Assembly (NCBI RefSeq): GCF_002245695.1
Contig: NZ_NOII01000002.1
Coordinates: 124,001 to 188,000, forward strand
Direction: 5' to 3'
DNA length: 64,000 nucleotides
Origin: Fictibacillus aquaticus
GTDB lineage: Bacteria > Bacillota > Bacilli > Bacillales > Fictibacillaceae
Part shown: positions 40,154 to 49,133 of the stretch, one piece after another
Layout of the letters: each line of letters opens with the position of its first letter
Position numbering within the stretch: position 1 is the first letter of the stretch
Position numbers and translations under genes: made by a program
The notes under the pieces: generated by a model
Seen by the model: only the letters and a program-made list of their open reading frames with translations
What the model was told of the DNA's origin: nothing
Database searches by the model: none

Positions 40154-41977
40154 TTAGTTATCGTCCATGCGGAGAACGGCCATAAATGCTTCCTGAGGCA
40201 CATCCACTCGTCCGATTGTTTTCATGCGCTTCTTACCTTCTTTTTGCTTCTCAAGCAATTTCCTTTTACGCGAGATGTCACCGCCATAGCATTTAGCCAA
40301 AACGTTCTTGCGCAGGGCTTTAATATTGGAACGGGCGATGATTTTTTGCCCAATCGCCGCTTGAATCGGCACTTCAAACTGCTGGCGCGGTATAAGTTCT
40401 TTTAATTTTTCAACGACCGCTTTTCCTCGTTCATAAGCAAAGTCTTTATGAACGATAACAGAAAGTGCGTCGATTTTTTCGTTATTCAATAGAATTTCCA
40501 TCTTCACAAGCTTGGATGGTTTATAGCCAATCAGCTCGTAATCAAGGGAGGCGTATCCTTTCGTACTTGATTTCAGCTGATCAAAGAAATCATAAACGAT
40601 TTCTGAAAGCGGGATCTCATACAGTACATTAACACGGTTGTTTTCCAAATAGTCCATCGTCTGGAACACCCCGCGCTTTTTCTGGCAGATTTCCATGATC
40701 ACACCCACGTAATCGTTCGGTGTCATGATCGATGCTTTCACATACGGCTCTTCAACCGTGCTGATCGACTGCGCTTCAGGCATGTTAGCCGGATTATCGA
40801 CTACGATGCTTTCTCCGTTTGTCATCGTTACATTGTAAATAACGCTTGGTGCTGTAGCGATCAGATCAATATTGAATTCACGCTCGATCCGCTCCTGGAT
40901 GATCTCCATGTGAAGCAGGCCGAGGAAGCCGCAGCGGAAGCCGAATCCGAGTGCCTGTGAAGTTTCCGGCTCGTACTGAAGCGCAGAATCATTCAGCACA
41001 AGGCGCTCGAGCGCTTCACGCAGGTCGTTGTATTTCGCAGTATCAACCGGATACAATCCGCAATATACCATTGGATTCATCTTGCGGTAACCAGGAAGAG
41101 GTGCTGCAGCCGGCTTGACCGCGCTTGTAATCGTGTCACCAACCTGAGTGTCTCCTACATTTTTAATAGAAGCTGCAAGGAAACCTACATCACCTACTGT
41201 AAGAAAATCCTTCTTTACGGATTTAGGCGTGAAGACTCCCAGCTCAAGCACCTCAAATTCTGCACCTGTAGCCATCATCTTGATTTTATCGCCAACTTTT
41301 ACAGTACCTTCTGCGATACGGATATATGTCACAACTCCGCGGTATGGATCGTATAGGGAATCGAAAATCAGAGCTTGAAGCGGATTATCCGGATCTCCTG
41401 CAGGAGCAGGTACCTTTTCAACTACCTGCTCAAGAATTTCTTCAATTCCGATGCCAGCTTTTGCGGATGCAAGAACTGCTTCAGAGGCATCAAGTCCGAT
41501 CACATCTTCAACTTCCTGGCGGACTCGTTCAGGCTCCGCACTCGGAAGATCGATCTTATTAATGACAGGCAGAATCTCGAGATCGTTCTCAAGTGCCAGA
41601 TATACGTTGGCAAGTGTCTGCGCCTCGATTCCTTGCGCTGCATCCACGATAAGCAGTGCCCCTTCACATGCAGCAAGGCTTCGGGAAACTTCGTATGTAA
41701 AGTCGACGTGCCCCGGTGTGTCAATAAGGTGGAAGATGTATGTCTCCCCGTCCCTCGCTTTATACTGAAGCTGCACTGCGTTTAACTTAATGGTAATTCC
41801 GCGCTCACGCTCAAGATCCATTGAATCTAAGAGCTGCTCTTTCATCTCACGCTGTGACAGCGCGCTCGTTTTTTCTAATATTCGGTCCGCAAGCGTTGAT
41901 TTCCCATGATCGATATGGGCGATAATTGAAAAGTTGCGGATTCTTGACTGGCGTTGTAATTTTTCTTCTCGGTTCAT
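40154..41977 (-). CDS. lepA: Elongation factor 4 (LepA)
   Basis: Ribosome-associated translational GTPase, 607 residues. G1 [10 protein letters not shown]2 region RGITIKLN, G3 DTPGHVDF and G4 NKIDLPSA lie in the first 135 residues, followed by the EF-G-like domains and the LepA-specific C-terminal domain ([25 protein letters not shown]). Start at 41977 ([17 protein letters not shown]). The extension to 42022 is not family-like. Confidence 0.97.
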   Translation of the reverse strand: MNREEKLQRQSRIRNFSIIAHIDHGKSTLADRILEKTSALSQREMKEQLLDSMDLERERGITIKLNAVQLQYKARDGETYIFHLIDTPGHVDFTYEVSRSLAACEGALLIVDAAQGIEAQTLANVYLALENDLEILPVINKIDLPSAEPERVRQEVEDVIGLDASEAVLASAKAGIGIEEILEQVVEKVPAPAGDPDNPLQALIFDSLYDPYRGVVTYIRIAEGTVKVGDKIKMMATGAEFEVLELGVFTPKSVKKDFLTVGDVGFLAASIKNVGDTQVGDTITSAVKPAAAPLPGYRKMNPMVYCGLYPVDTAKYNDLREALERLVLNDSALQYEPETSQALGFGFRCGFLGLLHMEIIQERIEREFNIDLIATAPSVIYNVTMTNGESIVVDNPANMPEAQSISTVEEPYVKASIMTPNDYVGVIMEICQKKRGVFQTMDYLENNRVNVLYEIPLSEIVYDFFDQLKSSTKGYASLDYELIGYKPSKLVKMEILLNNEKIDALSVIVHKDFAYERGKAVVEKLKELIPRQQFEVPIQAAIGQKIIARSNIKALRKNVLAKCYGGDISRKRKLLEKQKEGKKRMKTIGRVDVPQEAFMAVLRMDDN

Positions 41978-42092
41978 GTTTTCGTTCACTCCTGCACATT
42001 TAGGAAAAGTCACTAAGTTCAATTATATCAATACAGAAAATGTTATTCAATCACTATCCTGCGATGGCCCCCTGCTTTTGCAGCAGAATGTG

Positions 42093-42118
42093 AAAAAGCC
42101 CTTCCTTAGGAAAGGCTT
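42093..42118 (-). terminator. Terminator overlapping the yqxA stop
   Basis: AAGCCCTTCC (42096-42105) and GGAAAGGCTT (42109-42118) with a T-rich tail on the minus strand. Confidence 0.65.
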
Positions 42119-42464
42119 ACAGTGATAGTAATCCGATCAGTTCTTCTATCACAAAAGATACCGCTGAAATGATTGCCTGAAAGAACACTGTAACAAGAGC
42201 TGTCGCTTTTTGCCCGAGAAAAGAAAAGAAATTAAATGACTTTTCTTGCTGCAGCTGTTTTTTCTCAGTCTCAAATTGAGGTTCACCTGACGGCGATGAA
42301 GCCTCCACCTCTGTGTGTTTTTCGAATAATGGCGCTTCGATGGTCTGCTTCCCGTCTGTTCCTTTCATCTCTCTCATCTCATCATGCGCTTTTTGCATGC
42401 CAAAGAGAATTCCTAGGAACAGCAGAACTCCGAGCAGCAAACTTTTCAGCATAAATTTCGCCAT
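42117..42464 (-). CDS. yqxA: YqxA-family (DUF3679) membrane protein
   Basis: 115-residue protein with an N-terminal membrane helix (SLLLGVLLFLGILFGMQ) and a second hydrophobic stretch at the C-terminus (ALVTVFFQAIISAVSFVIEELIGLLSL), joined by a charged linker. The N-terminal KFMLKSLLLGVLLFLGILFGMQKAH pattern and its place before lepA match B. subtilis YqxA. Start at 42464 with GGAGG 8 nt upstream. In B. subtilis spoIIP lies between gpr and yqxA, but here gpr is the direct neighbour. Function is unknown. Confidence 0.8.
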   Translation of the reverse strand: MAKFMLKSLLLGVLLFLGILFGMQKAHDEMREMKGTDGKQTIEAPLFEKHTEVEASSPSGEPQFETEKKQLQQEKSFNFFSFLGQKATALVTVFFQAIISAVSFVIEELIGLLSL

Positions 42465-42524
42465 GTGAAGCGCCTCCCGCAAAGGCTATTTTTATAATTT
42501 TATGCTTGTCCTATAACTTTATTC

Positions 42525-43634
42525 TTAATGAGTATATGAAGATGCATTATTTTTATCTACTTGTTTATGCAAGGCCGTATTTAACCCGTTGGCAAGAACA
42601 TTCGCCATGTCTTCAATAAACACATCGACTTCCTTAGGAGTAACCATAAGGTTATGTCCGATCGGAGATAACACTTCACGTATTAGCCGCAGTTTCTCAT
42701 CCTCCTCGAGCGTTCCGATAATGCCAAGAAAGTTTTTTCTGTGCTCATCTTCGGGCAAGTCATCATCCGTAAGCTTTTTTACCGTCCCGAAACTCATACC
42801 TGCAGGAGTCAGCGCCTTAGAAGGCTTATCTCCTTCGTTCATCTCCCGGCCGAAATGCTTCAGAATAAAATCGATCGTATCGCTTGTGATCGTCGCCGCA
42901 TCTACAACAGTCGGAATGCCGATCGAGATCACCGGAATGCCAAGCGTTTCTATGCTTAATTCCTTTCTTTTATTGCCGACCCCTGAACCGGGATGAATTC
43001 CTGTATTGGAAACTTGTATCGTCGTATTGATCCGTTCGAGTGAGCGAGAGGCAAGAGCGTCTATCGCGATGATAAAATCAGGCTTCACACGCTTGACGAT
43101 CCCGTCAATGATATCGCTTGTCTCAATCCCTGTAATGCCCATTACACCAGGCGATATCGCACATACTGGCCGGAACCCTTCCTGAACATTTTCTGGCGAC
43201 AGCTCAAACAAGTGTTTCGTGATAAGGAGATTTTCGAGTACTAGCGGTCCTAGGGAATCCGGCGTTACATTCCAGTTGCCAAGTCCGACTACCAGGCACG
43301 TATCGTCTTTTTGTATGCCTTGTTCTTCTAAAAAACTGTGAAAATCCCTCGCGAACACTTCTTGTACTCTTTCCTGCAGCTTAGAGTCTTTCTCACGGAT
43401 GCCCTGCACCTCAAAAGTCAAATAGATTCCTGCTTTTTTTCCCGTTGATTCGGCTCCTTTTTCATCTATCTCGACGCGGACGAGTTTTATGCCGTCATCA
43501 TCTTTTTCCTTAATAATTACTCCTTCTATGCTGCTTTTATTGACGATTTCCTGCTCTTTCAGCAGCATATCAGTCGCTTCAACTGCCAGATCCGTCCTTA
43601 CAGAAAAACGGCTCAGATCGATATCTTTTCCCAT
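42525..43634 (-). CDS. gpr: Germination protease Gpr
   Basis: Spore protease of family A25, 369 residues, which degrades small acid-soluble spore proteins on germination and is made as a zymogen. Conserved stretches include [16 protein letters not shown] near the prosequence cleavage region, [49 protein letters not shown] and [26 protein letters not shown]. The start at 43634 has AGGTGGG upstream. A forespore-type promoter candidate is at 43656-43685. Confidence 0.95.
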   Translation of the reverse strand: MGKDIDLSRFSVRTDLAVEATDMLLKEQEIVNKSSIEGVIIKEKDDDGIKLVRVEIDEKGAESTGKKAGIYLTFEVQGIREKDSKLQERVQEVFARDFHSFLEEQGIQKDDTCLVVGLGNWNVTPDSLGPLVLENLLITKHLFELSPENVQEGFRPVCAISPGVMGITGIETSDIIDGIVKRVKPDFIIAIDALASRSLERINTTIQVSNTGIHPGSGVGNKRKELSIETLGIPVISIGIPTVVDAATITSDTIDFILKHFGREMNEGDKPSKALTPAGMSFGTVKKLTDDDLPEDEHRKNFLGIIGTLEEDEKLRLIREVLSPIGHNLMVTPKEVDVFIEDMANVLANGLNTALHKQVDKNNASSYTH

Positions 43635-43655
43635 AAAAACCCACCTCTTTCTGCG

Positions 43656-43685
43656 TATTATTTTTTCCTTCTGCACCGCTTTTCA
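43656..43685 (-). promoter_or_regulatory. Weak sigma-G/sigma-F-like promoter of gpr
   Basis: Minus strand TGAAAA (43680-43685), 17-bp spacer, AATAATA (43656-43662). It partly resembles forespore consensus elements, as expected from B. subtilis gpr. Confidence 0.3.
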
Positions 43686-43693
43686 TTCTTGTA

Positions 43694-43722
43694 TTGCAAT
43701 TAATAATTTACTTTGATAAAAT
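43694..43722 (+). promoter_or_regulatory. Sigma-A promoter of rpsT
   Basis: TTGCAA (43694-43699), 17-bp spacer, TAAAAT (43717-43722). Divergent from gpr. Confidence 0.7.
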
Positions 43723-43731
43723 ACCTTGTGT

Positions 43732-43769
43732 CCTATTTTTTGCAACGAACGGTTGCGATATTACATAGG
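43732..43769 (+). promoter_or_regulatory. Structured rpsT leader
   Basis: Outer pair CCTAT / ATAGG and inner hairpin GCAAC / GTTGC upstream of the S20 start. The outer 3' arm abuts the GGGAGGTGA Shine-Dalgarno. Possible autoregulatory site. Confidence 0.4.
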
Positions 43770-43781
43770 GAGGTGAACGGA

Positions 43782-44048
43782 TTGGCAAACATTAAATCAG
43801 CGATTAAGCGCGTAAAAACAAACGATAAGCGTCGTGCACACAACGCTTCACTAAAATCTGCTATGCGTACTGCAGTAAAGAACTTCGAAACTTTAGCAGC
43901 TAACAAAGATGCTGAAGCAGCAACAGCAGCATTTGCTGTAGCTACTAAGAAACTTGACAAAGCAGCTACTAAAGGACTTATCCATAAGAATGCAGCATCT
44001 CGTCAAAAGTCTCGTCTTGCAAAGACTCTTAACGGAATCAACGCGTAA
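43782..44048 (+). CDS. rpsT: 30S ribosomal protein S20
   Basis: 88-residue basic helical protein that binds 16S rRNA (primary binder). [29 protein letters not shown] is typical, as is the C-terminal [17 protein letters not shown]. The TTG start at 43782 follows GGGAGGTGA at ideal spacing. The frame extends upstream to an ATG at 43713 inside the leader, which is not family-like. A rare-start S20 with a structured leader is compatible with feedback control. Confidence 0.97.
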   Translation: MANIKSAIKRVKTNDKRRAHNASLKSAMRTAVKNFETLAANKDAEAATAAFAVATKKLDKAATKGLIHKNAASRQKSRLAKTLNGINA

Positions 44049-44065
44049 ATTATTGGATCTGCACG

Positions 44066-44102
44066 AAACGGCCACATGTAAATGGGTCGTTTTTTCTTTT
44101 TT
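44066..44102 (+). terminator. Terminator of rpsT
   Basis: AAACGGCC..CAT (44066-44077) pairs with ATGGGTCGTTT (44082-44092), then a T-rich run. Confidence 0.75.
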
Positions 44103-44135
44103 CTGGACTTTTTCATTTTGAAGGAGTTGATGTGA

Positions 44136-45105
44136 TTGATTGAAAAAGAAAAAGCACTTCCACTTAAGTTGATGCAACTAGAGGCACTATTGCGGCGGCT
44201 TCCTTTTGAATTTGAGGGAAGACAGTTAATTGAGGTTGACCTTGCCCGGTGGAAAAACGGTTATCTCGGGGAAAAATCTCTAGAATATTACCTTCGTTTT
44301 TTAGACGAAAAATAAAGAATTTTATTTTTCACGATTTGAGGCTCACCAACCATATCGGTTCTTTTCAGATTGATATCCTCATCCTTACCCCATCGTATTT
44401 TCTCATATTAGAAGTAAAGAACCTCTCTGGCAAAATCACAATTGATCCTCGGCATCAGCAGATGACCCGTCTAAACACCCTTGGCCAGCTGGACGTATTT
44501 CCAGACCCTCTCTCACAAGTACGAAGGCAGAAAACACAGCTGGAGTTATGGCTTACTGCACAGAAGATTACCGGTATCCCAATTAAAACCTTATTAGTAA
44601 TGGCCAATCCAAAAGCCAACTAGATTATCTGGCAAGTGTTCCTCTGCAAGAAATTACACGTGCAGATAATTTGCCGTTTGCTGTTGAAAAAATTTTTGAA
44701 CTTTATAAAAATCACGCACCTGTTTTAGAGAAAAAATCTATACGTCGAATTTGCACCCTGTTATTAAAACATCACGATCCCGGCGAATCAGATATACTAT
44801 CTCGTTATAAAATCCATCGTTCCTCGCTAATTTCAGGAGTTCTATGTCCCCAGTGTGAAAAAATCCCAATGAAAAAGATGGTTAAAAACTGGATATGCCC
44901 AAAGTGCAAATGCTTGGATAAAGAAGCTTACAAGGAAGCATTGCAAGATTATGGGCTATTAATCAGTCCGATGATTACGAACTTTGAGTTCAGGGACTTT
45001 CTTCATATCCAGTCCATTCATGTTGCTTCAAAGATGCTTTTACGCCTGAAGTTACCCGCATCTGGACATACAAAAGGCCGAAAATACAAAATCCCATTAA
45101 ATTAA
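44136..45105 (+). pseudogene. NERD (nuclease-related) domain protein with two frameshifts
   Basis: Three consecutive frames together read as one NERD protein of about 320 residues. Part 1 (TTG 44136, ribosome binding site AAGGAG) gives LKLMQLEALLRRLP and GYLGEKSLEYYLRFLDEK, then stops at 44313. Part 2 continues with FIFHDLRLTNHIGSFQIDIL and LILEVKNLSGK, the nuclease-like Asp and Glu-x-Lys motifs, and stops at 44621. Part 3 carries a C-terminal zinc ribbon (CPQCEK, CPKCKC). Each break is cured by one extra A, in AAAAA at 44308-44312 and in AAAA at 44611-44614. This is either a real pseudogene or two homopolymer sequencing errors. Confidence 0.8.
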
Positions 45106-45130
45106 CCATCAAATATACCCTTAATAAACA

Positions 45131-45256
45131 CAATAGCTGGAATTTAGCCGATTCGACAATTATTCTAGATGCTTCGACATATAATTTAGATGTTTCGACA
45201 AACATTATAGAACTTCCGACATCTTTTCTAGACACTTCGCCATACAATTTTGCCAC
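45131..45256. repeat. 21-bp tandem repeat array
   Basis: About five to six units beginning TTCGACA or close variants, with unit starts at 45152, 45173, 45194, 45215 and 45236, and a diverged unit before them. Units share TTCGACA near the start and TTAGA or CTAGA near position 15. Read on the minus strand the period is seven codons (for example SKLYVEASRIIVES), but no ribosome binding site was found for that frame. Confidence 0.75.
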
Positions 45257-45267
45257 ATCAGCACAAT

Positions 45268-45303
45268 AACAAAAAGCCTGCCCTCTCTGGCAGACTTTTT
45301 GTT
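45268..45303. terminator. Convergent terminator between the NERD gene and holA
   Basis: AACAAAAAGCCTGCC (45268-45282) and GGCAGACTTTTTGTT (45289-45303) form a 15-bp stem with one mismatch (a G-U pair on the minus strand). Confidence 0.85.
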
Positions 45304-45309
45304 ATTTAT

Positions 45310-46332
45310 TTATCGAAGAGAAGCAATCTGTACGATTAGCAGCTCGAGAATCAGCACTTTATCCATTTTCCCTGTTTTCATCTCATAGTCACATTCAGCA
45401 AACCTGTCAATCATCCATTTCAACGACTTCTCACTGAATCGGCTGGCTTGCCTGCCGGCGAGCTTCGCTGCATACGGGTGAACTTTCAGCGCTGATGCGA
45501 TCTGCTTTTCACCGTAACCCTTCTTGGAGAGCTCTTTAACACCAAAAATGATGCGGAACTGTCTGGAGATTAAAGCCAGAATCTGAATCGGCTCGTAATT
45601 TTGCTTGAGCAGATCATACATTGTCCGGAGAGCCTGTTCATTTCGTCCTTTCACGACATCGTCAACAAGTGCGAAGATGTCATCGTCCAGTGTTTTAGGC
45701 ACAAGTTTTTCTACCGTTTCTTTTGTGACGGTTCCCTCTCCTGTATAAAGAGAAATTTTTTCGATCTCAGACCTTAGCGAAGCAAGGTTTGCTCCGAGCC
45801 GCGCCAAAAGCAATTCCGCCGCTTCATCTTCCATCTTCAAAGAGAGGTCTCTGGTCCTTTCCATCAGCCACTTTCTTGCTTCATCATGACTCAACGGAGC
45901 GGCAGGAATTACTTGCGCTTCTTTTTTCAGCAGCTTGACAATTTTTTTTCGTTCATCAAGCTTTTCGTAAGGCGCCACGATCACAAAAACCGTATAGTCA
46001 ACTGGTTCTTTTATGTATGCTTCAAAAGATGCAAGGTTATGGTCTGCCTTGCTCTTGTCCTTTGCTCCCGTAAGAAACACTGCGTTCTTTAAAATGACGA
46101 TGCGCCGTTCTCCGATAAACGGCATCGTTTCAGCATCTTCAACAGCTGTCTGAATCGGGCTCTCCTGATAATCATACACACTGTAATTAAAGTCCTTCTC
46201 GCCTTCTTCAAAACTGGAGGAGAACGCCTGTAGCGCCTCGTTTATAATATGCTGTTCTGTACCCGCAATCAGATACAGCGGTGACAGACTGCGCTGTTTG
46301 ATCTGTTTTTTCAAAGCATCAATTGTTACCAT
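45310..46332 (-). CDS. holA: DNA polymerase III delta subunit (HolA/YqeN)
   Basis: Clamp-loader delta subunit, 340 residues, opening the beta clamp. The sequence shows the HolA-type N-terminal AAA-like fold without a functional P-loop (SPLYLIAGTEQHIINEALQAF) and MPFIGERRIVILKNA. It also has LGANLASLRSEIEKISLYTG and a C-terminal collar domain (IQILALISRQFRIIFGVKEL). Ribosome binding site AGAGGTGG. In B. subtilis it lies between rpsT and comEC as here. A terminator-like structure lies 60 bp upstream. Confidence 0.94.
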   Translation of the reverse strand: MVTIDALKKQIKQRSLSPLYLIAGTEQHIINEALQAFSSSFEEGEKDFNYSVYDYQESPIQTAVEDAETMPFIGERRIVILKNAVFLTGAKDKSKADHNLASFEAYIKEPVDYTVFVIVAPYEKLDERKKIVKLLKKEAQVIPAAPLSHDEARKWLMERTRDLSLKMEDEAAELLLARLGANLASLRSEIEKISLYTGEGTVTKETVEKLVPKTLDDDIFALVDDVVKGRNEQALRTMYDLLKQNYEPIQILALISRQFRIIFGVKELSKKGYGEKQIASALKVHPYAAKLAGRQASRFSEKSLKWMIDRFAECDYEMKTGKMDKVLILELLIVQIASLR

Positions 46333-46391
46333 GTGTCCACCTCTTCCTTCTCATCGTATGTTCTTTAGAGGGAGATTGCAATAATAAACAC

Positions 46392-46557
46392 AAAAAAGAG
46401 AACAGCCTATAGACCGCCCTCTCATTTATATAGAACGCCAACCGCCAAGACCCCGGGTTTCCAGGCAGTTAACGAGTCGGCATTAATTATGATATCCTAT
46501 GCGCTTCGTTGCTATCTGTGACAATGCTTTACAGGTGCGGAGAAATTTGGGCACCAG
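46392..46557 (-). ncRNA. Candidate structured RNA upstream of holA
   Basis: Read on the minus strand this gap folds into a series of stems. GGUGC/GCACC lies at 46534-46555. AACGA..GCAU pairs with AUGC..UCGUU. AACUGCC pairs with GGCGGUU around an inner CCUGG-AAAC-CCGGG hairpin. A terminator stem GAGAG.GGC / GCU.UUCUC with T6 ends at 46392. Several stems need G-U pairs that exist only on the minus strand, which favours that direction. No known RNA family was recognised. It could be a small RNA or an attenuated leader of holA. Confidence 0.4.
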
Positions 46558-46574
46558 ACTATTTCTGCTTGCAT

Positions 46575-46595
46575 CTGAAAAGAAAGCATTTTCAG
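46575..46595. repeat. Perfect 7-bp inverted repeat
   Basis: CTGAAAA and TTTTCAG flank 7 nt, between yqzM and the structured RNA. It may be a regulator site or a hairpin. Confidence 0.35.
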
Positions 46596-46651
46596 TATGG
46601 ATTTTTGCGAATATTTGTCTTATACTAAGGATGGATTAGGAGGGTTGCCGA

Positions 46652-46783
46652 ATGAATCGTTTTGAAAAGGATGTTCAGAGCAAACGCAACGATTTAATTG
46701 ACTCCGGAGTAGGGTTTATCTGGTCCTTTGGGTTCTTTGCGTTGATTTTTGCTATCGGCGTTATCATGAAACTTTTTGTATAA
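46652..46783 (+). CDS. yqzM: YqzM-family small membrane protein
   Basis: 43-residue ORF with ribosome binding site AGGAGGG 10 nt before the ATG at 46652 and TAA at 46781-46783. The sequence begins MNRFEKDVQSKRNDLIDSGV and continues as one transmembrane helix (FIWSFGFFALIFAIGVIMKLF). The N-terminal half matches the YqzM family, located between comEC and holA in Bacillus. Function is unknown. Convergent with comEC through a shared terminator. Confidence 0.88.
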   Translation: MNRFEKDVQSKRNDLIDSGVGFIWSFGFFALIFAIGVIMKLFV

Positions 46784-46792
46784 TACATAAAA

Positions 46793-46827
46793 GAAAACCG
46801 CTGAGACATCAGCGGTTTTCTTTTTTT
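46793..46827. terminator. Convergent terminator of yqzM and comEC
   Basis: GAAAACCGCTGA (46793-46804) and TCAGCGGTTTTC (46809-46820) form a perfect 12-bp stem. A T tract follows on the plus side. Confidence 0.9.
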
Positions 46828-49133
46828 ATCATTGTTTTCGTTATAATGGTTCCGTTTTTCACTGTGACCCGTATATCACCATTTATGTCGGTTCGCAGAA
46901 CTTTCGTGTGATTACTATTCAGCCTCTGAAGAATTTCAGGTGCCGGATGTCCGTACCGGTTATTGCGTCCAGCACTTATTATAGAGATGTCAGGCGTGAC
47001 GGCATCAAGAAACTCCTCTGTTGAAGAAGTAAGGCTGCCATGATGGCCAACCTTTAATACATTTGCTTTAATGGCTTTAAACTGCTTCAATATCCTGCTT
47101 TCTCCTTCCGCCCCTATATCTCCTGTAAACATAAACTTCGCACTTTCAATTCTCGACCATAGTACGATTGACTGGTCATTGCTTTCCTCCTCTGTTCCTA
47201 ATGGAGACAGAACTGAAAACAAGCTTTCCCCAACGTTCCATGTCATCCCTTTCTTTAACCTGATCACCTCTGTTTTTTTCTTCACAGCATTTTGTAATAT
47301 GCTTCGTTCAAGTTGAGTTACCATCTGCGTATGAAAAGGCACATAAAGTTTTTTAACAGAAAACTCTTTTAAAATAAGGTGAGCTCCTCCTGCATGATCA
47401 GCGTCGCTGTGTGATAGGATGAGACCGTCGATCTTTCTTATCCCCATACCTTTCAATGCTGGGATAACGGCAGCCTCAGTAATATCGAACTCTTTTTTTC
47501 TTTGCTTCCAGTCTTCTTTTTGGCTTCCAAAATTCAATGTACCGCCTGTATCCAATAAGTAAACACCATCTCTTCGGGGAAGTTCAATAACGATGCTGTC
47601 ACCTTGGCCGACATCCAAGAAGGTAATCCGCGCCTCACCCCGTAAATAAGGTACAGATGCATGCAGCAGAATAACAGCAGCAAAAGGCATAAAAGCAGCT
47701 GGAGCAAGCTTCCTCTTTTGTTCCCAGTAAGTCAATAAATAGAAAGATGCCGCCGTATATCCTGATAAGAAAGCGATATTCGGCCTCCCTAAGATGAATG
47801 GCTTTGTATGGCCGGCAGCGAGCTGAAGCAAATCTGATGATGCCTCTGTTAGAATGATCAGGAAAACATCACAAAAAGACCCAAGGGCAGGAAACATGGC
47901 ACCTAAAGGAACGATAAGGACCGTTAATGGAAACAGCAGCAGCGATATGAAGGGGATGTATACAGCATTGAGCGGGAGAGACCAGATGGAAATTTCATAA
48001 AAATGATACAAAATAAAAGGAAGAGAAGTAAGCTGGCAGATCAAAGTGGCACGAAGCATAACGATGATGCTGCTGCCAGGCAGCAGGAGAATTTTCTTGG
48101 AGCAGATGAGGACGAATGTCATATAAAATGAAAGCTGAAATCCGAGGCTGTAAATCTCAAAAGGATTCGCGAACAGCATGAGAATAAACGCGGTCCCGAT
48201 TATACTGGCCGGCGTTACCCTTCTTTTTAACAATAGAAAAAAGACGGCAGCACACCCCATGATCCCCGCTCTGATAATCGAGCTTTCCCCGCCTGTTAAA
48301 ACGGTGTAGGAAGGAATAAGGAAAAGAAGACAAACATATATTCTTTCTTTGCTCATCCCGAACGTACCTAACAGCAGAAATATTAACCCGATCAGCACAG
48401 CCACATTATAGCCCGAAACTGCAAGCAAATGCGTCAGTCCGAGCTCTTGGTATGCTTTCGTTATAGAAGGAGCGATTCCGTTTCTATCTCCAAAAAGCAA
48501 AGCATTAAGCAGTCCGGATGCATCCTCAGGATACCTGGAAGTCACATGCTTTATGCCTGCAAGACGCGCATTTGCCAGTGAATTGATTACGCTTGTACTG
48601 GGAGAAAGGCATCCGTCCGGGACACTCTTCAGCTTCATTATAAATGCTGCCCCGTTCTGCTTTAAAAAGCTGGGAAAATCCATGCCAAACTCATTTCTCT
48701 TTGGTTCAGGAATTTCCAAATCGCCTCTCATGTAGCATTTCTCGCCAGATTTCAGCTTCTTGAAAAACATCACTTCTTGTTCACTTCGTGCTTTGTAGCT
48801 GACATATACGCGATTTCTATCGTTTGAGTCAGCAGCCCAAAAAGTAATCTTGTCGCCGTCGATGTCAGGTGCAGAGGAAACCGTATAAAGAACTTTGTAT
48901 GAGTTGTGCGGAGGAGTGTTATAAGTAGGGAATACTACGGAAGCGTAAACATGTGAATAAAGATAAAAGACGGGCAGCGCGAGGAGGGCGGCAGCGAGCC
49001 ACCGCACATTCTTCCAAAATAAAACAGCGCTGGCCGCCGATGCAATAAAGGCTGCGGTCTTAAGATGATGTTCATAACTTAAGACGCCGGCGATGACACT
49101 GACACAAAACAGTGGAACAACATACGGCCTCAC
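46809..49133 (-). CDS. comEC: Competence DNA channel protein ComEC
   Basis: 774-residue membrane protein forming the channel for single-stranded transforming DNA. The N-terminus has several helices and a soluble OB-like domain (residues about 60-180). The competence membrane domain follows (LLAVSGYNVAVLIGL), and then a metallo-beta-lactamase-like domain with FLDVGQGDSIVIELP, SHSDADHAGG and GHHGS. The GTG start overlaps the comEB stop (GTGA), giving coupling. Last gene of comEA-comEB-comEC. Confidence 0.95.
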   Translation of the reverse strand: MRPYVVPLFCVSVIAGVLSYEHHLKTAAFIASAASAVLFWKNVRWLAAALLALPVFYLYSHVYASVVFPTYNTPPHNSYKVLYTVSSAPDIDGDKITFWAADSNDRNRVYVSYKARSEQEVMFFKKLKSGEKCYMRGDLEIPEPKRNEFGMDFPSFLKQNGAAFIMKLKSVPDGCLSPSTSVINSLANARLAGIKHVTSRYPEDASGLLNALLFGDRNGIAPSITKAYQELGLTHLLAVSGYNVAVLIGLIFLLLGTFGMSKERIYVCLLFLIPSYTVLTGGESSIIRAGIMGCAAVFFLLLKRRVTPASIIGTAFILMLFANPFEIYSLGFQLSFYMTFVLICSKKILLLPGSSIIVMLRATLICQLTSLPFILYHFYEISIWSLPLNAVYIPFISLLLFPLTVLIVPLGAMFPALGSFCDVFLIILTEASSDLLQLAAGHTKPFILGRPNIAFLSGYTAASFYLLTYWEQKRKLAPAAFMPFAAVILLHASVPYLRGEARITFLDVGQGDSIVIELPRRDGVYLLDTGGTLNFGSQKEDWKQRKKEFDITEAAVIPALKGMGIRKIDGLILSHSDADHAGGAHLILKEFSVKKLYVPFHTQMVTQLERSILQNAVKKKTEVIRLKKGMTWNVGESLFSVLSPLGTEEESNDQSIVLWSRIESAKFMFTGDIGAEGESRILKQFKAIKANVLKVGHHGSLTSSTEEFLDAVTPDISIISAGRNNRYGHPAPEILQRLNSNHTKVLRTDINGDIRVTVKNGTIITKTMIKKENR

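Noticed and set aside
44990-45256. 88-codon minus-strand frame covering the 21-bp repeats
   Set aside because: Starts with GTG without a ribosome binding site, consists of repeat-derived heptads then antisense of the NERD gene. Better explained as a tandem repeat.
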